NCBI GenBank assembly: GCA_943787265.1 | Contig: CALSLT010000021.1 | Coordinates: 62,001-126,000 of the forward strand | Direction: 5' to 3' | Source: an uncultured Planctomycetaceae bacterium | GTDB lineage: Bacteria; Planctomycetota; Planctomycetia; Planctomycetales; Planctomycetaceae | DNA: 64,000 nucleotides | In this document: positions 49,801 to 61,800 of the stretch, piece by piece | Layout: each line of letters opens with the position of its first letter | How positions within the stretch are numbered: position 1 is the first letter of the stretch | Position numbers and translations under genes: made by a program | Notes under the pieces: model-generated | Told to the model about the DNA's origin: nothing | Seen by the model: only the letters and a program-made list of their open reading frames with translations | Databases searched by the model: none

Positions 49801-52800
49801 TATCAACGGACTCAATGCAGGTGTTTTGACCGGCAAATTGACCGGGTTTACAAACGTCGAGCGTATCAACGGTGGTGCTCTTGCCGACACGTTCAATATC
49901 AATGCTCCACTTTCGGGTGACGGCGCTGGTGCTGGCGTGCCAAACAGCCTCGCTGTAGATGGCGGTGCGAATAACGACACGATCACGGTCGCAACCGGCG
50001 TCTCAATGGCCGGCGGGATCAGCGGCGGCTCAGGGAACGATTTGATTAATATCGGAACCGGCGCTGGAAGCACGACTGTCAGTGGTGGAGTCGGTGGGGG
50101 AACTGGTGAAGACACCATCATACTGACCGGAAGTGTGACGACGGATGTGGCCGGTGAAGATGGAAACGACACACTTCGACTGGCAACTGGAGCAATTGTC
50201 ACCGGTTCGGTCGACGGTGGTGTGGGGACGGACACGCTGGAAGGTCGAAATACCGCAAGCACCTACATCATCGATGGAACGGACAGTGGTTCTATCAGTG
50301 GTCGACTGAGTTCGTTTGCAGGCGTTGAGAATCTAGTTGGTGGTACCGCAGCGGACAGCTTCCGATTCCAGTCTGGCGGCACATTGACGAATGGAACAAT
50401 CGATGGTGGAGCGGGCGGTGGAGACGATGTTCGCGGAGACACAAGTGACAACCTGTTCCTGATCACTGGCCTGGACATTGGTGAGTACACCAGCGTTCTA
50501 GGGGCGGGAACAGTTGCCTTCAGCGATATCGAGGGGATCGATGGCAGTGTTGGCGACGACACCTTTACCTTCGAAAATGGCGGGTTTCTCAGTGAGGCAC
50601 TTGCTGGCGGCCTCGGCAATGATGTTTTGGTGGGAGCTTCCAACGGGGACTTGTTCCACGTGACAGGATCGGCGAATGCTGGGATTCTGTATGACTTGGA
50701 TCCGGCTGCACCGGCGACCCGGACTGGTCCAAGGATGACTGGGTTTACCAGTATCGAAAACCTAGTTGGGCAGGGCGGAAATGACCACTTTGATATTGCT
50801 GCTGATCTCGGCGGCAACGTTGACGGAGGAGCTGGCACCAACACGCTGACACTTGATATCGCGAACGCGTCAATCGGTGGTGCGATTTCGAACGTCAGTG
50901 TGACGCCAACAATCGGTGGGACGGCTGCTGATGACATAATTATTGTTCGTCGCAACCCATCAAATCAGATTGAGCTGGTTTTGAACGGAGCTATCAACAC
51001 ACTCTTCGTTCCGGCCACTCAGGTTGATGTAAACCTCATTGTTGATGTTTCAGGCGACGCAGGCAGCGATCTGCTTATCGTCGATTACTCCGCCGGTTCT
51101 CTTCCACTTGATATCAGCTATGTTGGAAACGGTGTTGACGATCGCCTCCAAGTGATTGGTACAGGCGGGGATGTGGCAACGTACAACCCCGATTCAGCTG
51201 TCACTGGTTCGGGGGTTGTTACGGTTGATGGAAATGCGATCACGGTTGTCAGTCTTGATGCCGCTGGTGCAAGTGCGGCAACGATCGAATTGCTTGGCCT
51301 CGGAAGCGTATCCGTTGTCACACCGGGCAGCGCTGATGACATCACTCTGGATACGGTTGCCTCGCCGATTTCCGGTGTGCCTGCTCTGCAAATATCGGGC
51401 ACAAGTGGCGGTCTTGCGATTGATGCGATATCGCTCGTCAATGTGCCGTCGGTCACGATTGATATGGCCACCGAAGATGAAGCCGGTAGTTCGGCAGACA
51501 CGTTCACGCTTGCGGCCGGAGCTTCGCTGTCCGCTTACGCGTCTCTCGCCAACGTCGCTGTTTCTACGGGGGTTGGTGCAGACACCTTTAACATTCTTGC
51601 GAATGATCTGCGGACGATTAATGGCGGGACGAATGTGCTGACACTCGACGCTGGCTCAGGGACGGATCAGCTCAATGTGACCACAGACGAGGCTCTGGTT
51701 GTGTTGACAGATTCGCAAGTGTCGCTTGGTATGGACCCGGCTGTTGCCGCGAATCTTGGAAGTGTGGGACTGGTCAATTTTGCTGGTGAAGTCGCCAGCC
51801 TGACTGGTGGAGCCGGCAATACGACGTTTGATTTAAGCGACTGGCAGAATGGCTCGTCAGCTCAGGCGACAATCGATGGAGGAACTGGTTCAGATACCCT
51901 CGTTGGGCCGAATCGAGCGAGTGCCGCAACTGTCGTGAACTGGGATATCGATGGTGCCGACACGGGTACGGTTGCCACTTTCGACTTCAGCAATATCGAA
52001 AACCTCACTGGCGGCAACGCCAGCGATCGGTTCCTCTTCATGGATGGAGCAACAGTTTCCGGTCAGATCGATGGGGGTGCCGGCACCGTTAATACGCTCG
52101 ATCTTGCTCAATACACCACGGTTACAAACATTACGGTGACTGGTGTTTCCGTATCGACTGGTTTTGACGGAACGAATGATGCTCCGACTCCAGCCGTAAG
52201 CGGATTTTCCAATATTAGCGGCATTAATGCGGGCACTGCTGGCGGTGAGCTGCGTGGTCAGGTCCTGAATGGTGGCGGCGTTGCTCAAACCGGAACGTTC
52301 AATCTTCAGTCCCTGAACAGTACATTTGCCGTTGGGGCTGTGTCGCTGATCTTCAACGGCTTTACCGACCTGATGGGCGGGGCTGCCGGTGACATCTTCA
52401 ACGTCAATGCCGACTCAACAGTCGACATCAGCGGAGCTGACGGTGACGACTCGATCAACATTGCTCAGGATGTCTTACTGACCGGTACGGTCGACGCAGG
52501 AGCCGGTGCGGATACCGTCACATTGGCAGCTGGAGCTGAGATTGACGGAGCTGTCAGTGGCGGCAGCGACAGTGACCGATTTGTCTTTGGAGACACTGCA
52601 GTGATTACCGGCCTGCTTGCCGGTGGTGCGGACGCGGACACTCTGAGCTTCCAGGGTTACACATCTGCTCGAAGTCTCACGCTGACGGGGCAGACGATCG
52701 ATGGATTTACCGGAACGGACGATTCTGGTTCCGCTGCTGGTGGGTTTTCCGGGATCGATTCGCTGGAAGGAAGCCTGTCAACTGGAGATACGCTGGCAGG

Positions 52801-55800
52801 TATCGACAACGCGGCGAATCCGGCAACGTGGACCATCGGAGGAAACAGTACTTACGAGGATTCTGCCAGCGGTCGTGCGTTGGGCTTTACCGGCTTCGAG
52901 TCTCTTGCCGGTGGACAGGCGGAAGATACGTTCCAGTTTGTAGATGGATCGGTGATCTCGGTAGCTATTTCCGGGGGGCTTGGTGATGACGTAGTGGTTG
53001 CGAATGGCAACGGCGCCGACTTTACCGTCAACTTGACCAATGCAGGTTCCATACTCACGCGGAGTGGAGCGAACTCAGAAACAAGTTCGTTCGAAGGTAT
53101 AGAGTCGCTTTCGGGTGCTTCCGGGGATGACATCTTTGCCTTTACCGACTTCGGTAATCTCTCTGGTACTATCGATGGTTCGGGTGGTACTGACCGAGTG
53201 ACAGGCGACGACAACGGAAACGAATTCACTGTCACGTCACCAAATGCTGGCACGCTCGTCGAGAGCGACGGTTTGACTGCAAAAATCGGTGGCGGTTTTA
53301 TAAACGTCGAGCAGTTGTTTGGCGGTCTCGGCGCGGATGTCTTCAACGTGAACGATTCGCTGTCTGGTGATAGCAATGCGGTTGGCGTTCCGTCCCGCAT
53401 TGCGATCAACTCAGGTGCTGGCCAGGACACTGTTACCGTGGCTGACGATGTCGCCATGACCGGCGGGATCGAAACTGGTTCTGAAGTTGACACGGTCACG
53501 GTCGGAAACCAGGTAAATGTAGATGGTGGAATCGGCCTCGGCAGTGGCAACGACATCATCCAGTTCAACGGCGTGGCTTCTGCCAATTTGGCGGCAGGGG
53601 CAGGTGACGATCAAATCACCCTGGCGACAACATCGGTTGTTACTGGGACGCTTGATGGTGGGGCGGGTTCTGACACGATCACAACAGGTGATGTCGCCAC
53701 AACATTTGTGATCGATGGGGTCGATGCAGGATCGGTCATCGGCCGAGCGTCTGGTTTCCAGGGAGTAGAGAATCTGGTTGCTGGTTCGTTGGTCGACGTC
53801 TTCCGTTTTCAGGGGACCGGGTCTTTGACCAATGGTTCGATTGACGGTGGTGCTGGACTTGACCGAATCGAGGGCGACGGAGATGCCAATCGATTCGTCA
53901 TTTCGGGCACCGATTCGGGAAGCTACTTCGCTGATGCTTCACTGACGGCTTCTACATCGTTTACCGATGTGGAGTCGCTTGATGGTCGCAGTGGAAACGA
54001 CGTAATTGCCTTTGGAATTGCAGGTTTCCTGACTGGCAGTCTGGACGGCGGTGCTGGTAGTGATGAATTGTTTGGGTCTGACAACGGCGACGTGTTCGAC
54101 GTCACGGCAGACAACGCTGGTGTTCTTTACGATGGAGCTGGCCTGACGAATCCGCGGATGGCTGGATTTGTCAGCATTGAGAATCTCACAGGTGGCGCTG
54201 GCATTGATGAATTTACCGTGCGAAGCGGAGTCACGATTGCTGGCAACCTTAACGGATCAGGTGGAGACGATTCGTTCGTTCTCGAAGCCAATTCGACAGT
54301 AGGAGGCGACCTGGCAGGCGGTGCTGGAAACAACACGCTGATCCTGAACGCAGGTGCTCAGATTCTCGGAAACGTTTCCGATGTTACCGTCGATATTAAC
54401 ATTGATGGCACTGCGGCGGCCGACACCTTTGTTGTTCGATTGAATGCTGGTATTTTGGAAGTGCTGGTGAATGGCGTTCAGAATCAGTTCCTGACTCCGT
54501 CAGGCGGCAGCATTAATCTGGCGATCAATACGGGCGACATGGGCGGTGACGACTACCTCACCGTCGACAACTCAAACGGTCTCGTCGCTGCGAACATTAC
54601 GTTCGTGGGTGGCCCAGAAACGACAGCGGACCGTATTCGTCTTGTTGGTCTGCAAACTATGAACGCTGTCTACACACCCAGCGCGGGAACCTTAGGTGAA
54701 GGCGTTGTGGTCGTCGAAGACCCAGTCGAAACACAGACGATTAACTTCACTGGCCTGGAAAGCGTTGACATCGACGGACTCGGAAACCTGACCATAGTGA
54801 CCGCAGGTTCTCAAGATGTAGTCTCACTCGATCCAGGCCGCGACGCCGCATCGAATTCGCTTGATTCACTCATTGTTTCGGGTAGCAGCGATGGTGTTGA
54901 CTTCCTGTCAGCTCATATTCGCAATGTGGCCGGACTGGACATTGACCTCGCTACGAACGACGGAGCGACGCCGGACGACAGCGTGACCATCGCGGATGGT
55001 GCGACCAGTGTTGCACCTGGGTTGCTGCGACTTGATATCAGCACAGGAAATGGCAGCGACGAGTTTGACATCACCGGGACCGACCTGCCGTTGGCTTCGG
55101 GGGCGGCAGTTCCGACTGCCGGAGTAACGTCAGTATTCGGCGGCGTAGCTGGTCAGATCACTGACGTGGTAACTGCAGATTTCAATGGTGACCGAATTTT
55201 GGACCTGGCAGCTGCGACAAGTGGCGGACAGGTTGTGATCGCTCTGGGTGTTGGGAATGGGACGTTCGTGTCGCAAACGCCTATTAGCGTTGGGACCAGC
55301 CCCCTTAGCATCACGACCGGCAACTTTAATAGTGACACAGCGGTTGATCTTGTGACGGGAGATGGATTCAGCGACTCAGTCACAATTCTGGTAAACAACA
55401 ATGATGGCACGGGCAACTTTACTGCTCTGCCGAGAATTTCAATTCCGGGTCTTACGCCAAACGACATTGAGGCTGCCGACCTTAATGGCGATGGTTTCGA
55501 CGATATCGCAGTTGCTGACCGTGCTTCGGTCGTCGATCTCGGCTTCATTCTGACCAATGGCTCCGGACCGGGCGTCTTCCAGACACCGACAACTCAGCAG
55601 TCAGGCGTAGCCGGTACCCAACTTGTGGTTGGTGATTTCGATGGTCTACCGGGATTAGACATCGTCACATCTTCTAGCTTTACTTTTGGTGGTCCCTGGA
55701 CCTTGCTTACCAACAATGGTACCGGGCAGTTCACCGCCCGGACGCCAGGTTTTACATCTTCCGGGGCAGCGAGTCGCGTCGCATCTGGTGACCTCGACGG

Positions 55801-58800
55801 AAACGGCACCTTGGATGTTGTGTTTCTTGAGACCTTCGGCGGTGTCGACCTGGCTCAGGTTTACAGCAACGACGGATCAGGGAACTTTACGCTGACAACA
55901 ACAGTCACGCTCCCTGCTAATACTGGCGAGATCGACCTTGTCGACTTCGATCTGGATGGCTTCCTGGACATTGCCGTCTCTAACGACTTCCTGACTGGCT
56001 CAGTCAGCGTAGCCATCAGAAATGCCGATGGAACGTTCCAGACACCTGTTGCCTCAGCGTCAGGCACTGTTACTTCCGGAGTCGCAATGGTCGTTGGAGA
56101 CTTCGACAATGACGGTGACAGCGACATCCTGCAGGTAGACGCGTTGGACAACATCGGAGTTGTTAATAACCCGACAGCTCAAGCGGAACGTTTGACGATC
56201 GACGCCGGCATCGGCACGGACCGGATTACAGTGACTTCCGATGTTGAACTGATCGAACTTGACTCGTCGACAAGCCAGATTCGCATTGGAACTCTCGCAG
56301 CACCAGGCTCACAGGGAGTCATCAACCTCGTTGGCCTGATCGGCGAAGATGTCACCGTTTCTGGTGGTGCTGGAGACAACACGATCGACTTGAGTCAATG
56401 GAGCAACGGAGCTCGGGCAGTCATCAACGGCCAAGCCGGGAGCGACACCTTTGTCGGGTTGAACATTGACAGCAACTGGACAATCACCGGCAACAACAGT
56501 GGGCAGGTTGGCGATTTCACGTTCAGCGATATCGAGAATCTCGTTGGCGGCACCGGAGACGACGCTTTCATCTTTAGTGGTGGAAGTCTGGAAGGATCAG
56601 TGGACGGTGGAGCTGCCGGTAGTGACAGCCTGTCGGTCGGCAATACTGCTAACACTTGGACGATCTCGCAAAATGGCGGTGGAGTAGTCCGACTGGGTGC
56701 AGCCGTTACCGATCCGCAACTGGCCTTCACCAATCTGGACGCGATTAACGGCGGCACTGACACGGACAGTTTCGTCTTCGCTGGTGGAACTATAGCGACA
56801 ATCACAGGTAGCACAGGTGAGGACACAGTTACCGGTGACAATCTCGCGACGACCTGGAACATCGACGATGTAAACGGAGACTTCTCGGTAGTTGACGAAG
56901 GGACGTTTGTCTCATCAGGCGGAGCGACTCAGTTTGCCGGAATCGAAAACCTGATCGGCGGAAACAGCGATGATACGTTTGTGTTTGCCAGAGCTGCCAG
57001 GATTTCTCGCACGATCGACGGTGGTGGCGGAACGACGAATACGCTCAATGTTGCGGCCTACAACTCGCAGGTCACTGCGACTCTGACCGGAACAGGCTCT
57101 GTGACAGGATTTGTTGGGACGACGACAGGCACAACCAAGCCGGTCGGCGATACATTCGACAATATTTCGTCAATCTCATTCAATACCGGATCGAGCACAT
57201 TTGGCGACACTCTTGTGGGGCTGAACGGCAACGCCCAATGGGACTTCGGAACTTCGACCTACACCGCAAATGGACGTACATTAGCCTTCAGTCTTGGCGA
57301 CGAAGACGATGTGACCGGCGGTAGTGAAACTGACACGTTTAGCTTCCAAGGTGTCAACACCGCGGTCGTTCGCAACGTTGATGGTGGTGGAAACGCTGAC
57401 ACAATCACGTCTAACGATGCTGCATCCAATTGGACGATCAACGGCAGCAACAGTGGTATGCTCACGCCGGGCATCTCATTCTTTGGTTCGTTCAACAACG
57501 TCGAAAATCTTGTCGGCGGAGCCAACGCCGATACCTTTACTTTCACGAATGTCGGACGACTCGATGGCTCTATCGATGGTGGAGCAGGTACAGACTTAAT
57601 TATTGGCGATGCCAATGGGGTCCGAGTCACAGTGACGGCTGGACTTAGCGATTCGGGAACGATTACGGAACAGGACGGGACTACAGCTAAGGTCGTCAAT
57701 GGTTTCGTGAGCGTAGAAAACCTGACCGGTGCTGGCTCCACAGATGTGTTTACCATCAATGGCACGCTCGGCGGAAATGTCGTCATGGGCGGCGGCAGCG
57801 ACACCATCAGCTTTGGTGCAGCGGGAAGCATGGCCGGGACGATTGATGGCGGCTCCGGGGCAGACACAATTATCGGCGATGACAATGCCAATGCGTTTAT
57901 CGTTACCGGTGCGAATTCGGGAACACTGACTGGAAAGTTCAGCTCCTTTCTCAATATAGAAACGTTGTCCGGTGCTGGCGGCGACGACACGTTTACATTC
58001 GCCGCTGCTGGCAGTGTCAATGGCCAAATTATTGGGGGCCTCGGAACCGATACGGTCATTGGAGACGAAGACGGGAACAACTTCGCTGTCACCGGAACTA
58101 ACGCTGGTGTGCTGTTTGGTAAAAACAGTGGCTTCAGTGAGGTCGAAAACTTGTTTGGTGGAGCTGCGGTTGACACCTTCTCTGTTTCCGGAAGCCTCAG
58201 TGGCAACATGGATGGTCGAGCCGACGACGATATCTTCAGCGTTCTGTCCGCTGCGACTGTCGGCGGAACCATTTCTGGCGGAAGTGGAGAAGACATCTTC
58301 ACACTTTCCGGGACCGTTGTTGGACAAGTGCTCGGCGGTACGGACAACGACACATTCAATCTGAACGCTGGAGCTAACATCTTCGCAGGTGGTGCATCGA
58401 ACGCAGTCGGGCCGAACGGAGTTGACGGTGGGGCCGGCAACGACACATTCAACGTCAACGGTGCTTTGACGGCGACGATCGACGGCGGGGTCGACATCGA
58501 CACGGTCCTCACACCAAACGGTGCCACCGTGACGATCACCGGTGCAGGGCAGGGGATAATTGTACCTGGCTCATCCGGCGGCTTCTTCAATATGGACTCG
58601 ATTCAAGGATCGGCCGGGTCGGAAACGATCATTATTGCGGGTGACTTCGGCGGCGACTTTGATGCGGGTGATGGTGACGACAATATCACGATTCAGAACG
58701 GTGGCTCTGTCAATAATCTCAATGCCGGAGGTGGTAACGACACGGTGGTTGTTGAGGACGGGGCAGCCGTCAATGGAGACATTGACCTTGGTGATGGAAA

Positions 58801-61800
58801 TGACAGCCTGGGTATTGCTGACGGAGCATCATTTAACGGGACCATCAATGGCGGTGCCGGTGACGATGTCGTTACTTTGGAATTCTCTTCATCGACGCCG
58901 GGGCAGCCGCGATCGATTACGTTCAATGGTGAAGCTGGCAACGACGACCTGGTGTTGACCGGTGGTGGACTGACCACGACGGTCGACTACACCGTCGGGC
59001 CGAATGCTGACGAAGGGACCATCGTCACGGATCTCGACGGTGTCCTCGGTGGAAGTGACGTGCAGACCATCACGTTCACAGGTTTGGAGCCGGTCGAAGA
59101 CACTCAGTTGGCAGCTACGCTTACGATCAATGGTTCAGCCAGCAGCGACACGATCAACGTGACCGATGGCAACGATGGCGTGGGTGGCCTGAACGAAGTG
59201 AACTTCAATGGTGCCTTCGAACTTGTTCGTTTCAGCAACAAGATGAACGTCGAAGTGAACGGGCTGGCTGGTGCGGATACGGTCAATCTGAACTACACAT
59301 CAGGCTCGGCCTCATTCGCCGCGTTGAATGTCAACGCCGGAGCCGGCAGTGACACTATTAACGTTCTGGCGGACCATCTTGGTAACGTCGACGGTGGCGA
59401 TGACGGTGATCAGATCGTGCTGAGTGACGGAGTTTCCGTCAGCGGAACAGTTGGCGGTGGAAGTGGCACCGACACCTTGAACTACGCAGCGTTCACAACG
59501 GGCGTCGCTGTCAATCTGCAGACTCTGGCTGCAACATCGATTAACGGTGGAGCAGCTGCTGGGATCTCTGGCTTTGAAAGTCTCACGGGTGGTTCGGGGA
59601 GCGACTCGATCACGGCAGAAGACAATGCCAACGCAATCAACGTTACCGGTGCCAACGGTGGCAACATTGATTCCGCGTTCTCGTTCTCTTCGGTCGAGAA
59701 TCTCACCGGCGGATCGAATGACGACTCGTTCAACTTCAGTAATGGTGCGAGTGTCGACGGAACCGTTGATGGTGGAGCCGGCGGAACGGACACACTGGAC
59801 TACGGAAGCTACTTGACAGCAGTTTCAGTCAACCTGCAGACGTCGGCGGCGACGGGAATTAACGGTGATGCCGCTGCTGGCTTCTCGAACATCGATTCGG
59901 TTGCCGGTGGATCGGCTGCTGACTCAATCACCGGGCCGGATGCTGATCAGACCTGGACGATTACCGGCAGCGAAGCTGGAAACGTGGCTTCGGTCAACTT
60001 CAGCGAGTTTGAGTCGCTGAATGGTGGTTCGGGTGACGACAACTTCGCCTTCAACGACGGGGTCACTCTGGACTTCGCGATTAACGGTGGAGCTCAGAAC
60101 GCCGCTGACACTGTGACATTTGCAGCTTCTGCTTCTGGTGTTTCTGTCGATGTCAGCCTTCTGTCAGGTATCGAGACGCTGACCGGTTCTGGAAGCACAG
60201 ACACGCTTGTCGGAACTTCGGGCAACGATGTATTCGATGTGACTGCAGCCAACGCTGGGACGATTAACAGCAATACGACATTTACGACTTTCGAAAATCT
60301 CACTGGGGCCGGCGGAGATGACCAGTTCCTCTTCGGAAACGCCGCAAGTAGCATCAATGGAGATGTCGACGGTCAGGCCGGAACTGACACGCTGAGTTAC
60401 GCGAACAATCCATCGGCTGCTGCGAATGTCACACTGACAGGAATCGGCACAAGCGGTTACGGCGGAGTTGAGACGGGACTCACCAGCCTCAACGCCTTCT
60501 TGAATGTCGATTCGCTGATTGGCACGTCGGCTGGTAACGACTTTATTGGTGGCCTGGGTGTTGCTTCGACCTGGGTGGTGACTGATGCTGCCGGAACGAC
60601 CACGGGCTCCTACACCGCGACCGGTGGTTCAACGCTGGCTCTGACATCGTTCGAGTTGTTGTCTGGTGGCTCTGCTGCAGACGCATTCAACGTCAGTAGT
60701 ACTCCGACAGCGACCCTCAGCGGACAGGGTGGGGACGACGCGTTCAACTTTGCAACAGGTGCTGTTCTGACAGGTACCATCTTCGGTGGTGCCGACAATG
60801 ACACGCTGAGCTTCGCAGCCAGTTCAACTGACGTCACCGTGACGCTGACGGATGTTACTGCGGTCGACGGTGGCTTCACTGGGACGACGGGGCTTGCGAC
60901 CGGTGGATTCCAAAGCGTTGATACGATTGCCGGTGGGTCGGGTGACGACACTCTGGATGGCCGAGCGTCTGCTGCAGGCACGTGGACGATCGACACGACC
61001 AGCACTTATGCTTCGGGCGGAGAAACTCTGCAGTTCTCCGGTATTGATAATCTCACCGGTAGCTCCGCCGCCGACACGTTCAATATCAATGGTTCCACAA
61101 CTGTCGATATTGACGCTGGTGGCGATGCTGACCAGATCAACGTCGCTGGCGGAGTGATTGTGACTGGAACGCTTGCTGGTGGTGCTGGAAACGACAACTT
61201 TGACTTTGACGGCGCTATTACGCTACCAACGCTGGACGGTGGGGCGGACGATGACACGCTCGACCTCGCTGGTGGGACGAACGCCGTGAACCTCTCGCTC
61301 GACAATGCAATCAGCATTGAAACGCTGATTGGTACCGGACAAAGCGACACGTTGACTGGTACGGCTTCCGCAGACGCATTCAACGTGACGGATGCCAACG
61401 GCGTCGATAATGGCACGGTGAACGGCGTTGTCTTTACCTCGTTTGAGAATCTGGCCGGTGCTGGCGGAAACGACAGCTTCCAGTTGCAGAACACGCTTGG
61501 TCTTTCTGGCGGAATCGACGGCGGAGCGGATGTTGACGTCATTGACTACTCGCAGTATTCGACTGGCGTTTCTGTGAATCTTTTGACCGGAGTCGCGACC
61601 AACATTACCGGCGGCATCTCGAACATCGAAAATGCAACCGGCGGCCAGGCCAATGATTCGTTGACTGGGTCTGCTGGCGACAACTCGCTGGTTGGTGGCC
61701 TTGGAAACGACATCTTCTTTGTCACGGATGGTGGCTCTGACGTTATCGATGATGGAGCCGGTAGCGATACGATTGACTTCTCGCTGGCAACCGGGCCGAT

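Larger units (their letters stand above)
28440..56700 (+). repeat. Seven higher-order super-repeats anchored by an N-V-D-V block
   Basis: The block begins N-V-D-V-x-I, then D-x-F-V-V-R-L-N-x-G-x-L-E-V-L-V-N, a T-V-D-Y-S strand, a T-P-x-x-x-D strand, an I-S-G-T-S segment and D-L-S-x-W-x-N-G. Anchors lie near 28446, 33033, 36456, 41858, 44388, 50892 and 54381. Spacing is 2.5-6.5 kb; the longest interval (44388 to 50892) holds the 3-kb propeller insertion. After 56.7 kb the block is absent or strongly diverged (possible remnant at 59110-59360). Confidence 0.7.

Noticed and set aside
57259-58590. Long minus-strand open frame of 443 codons, and many similar ones (for example 35383-36510, 40888-41847, 43456-44250)
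   Set aside because: They lie antisense to the giant gene, have products of low-complexity Ser/Pro/Ala/Val repeats that mirror the Gly/Asp/Thr codons, and recur wherever the repeat modules occur. They are shadows.
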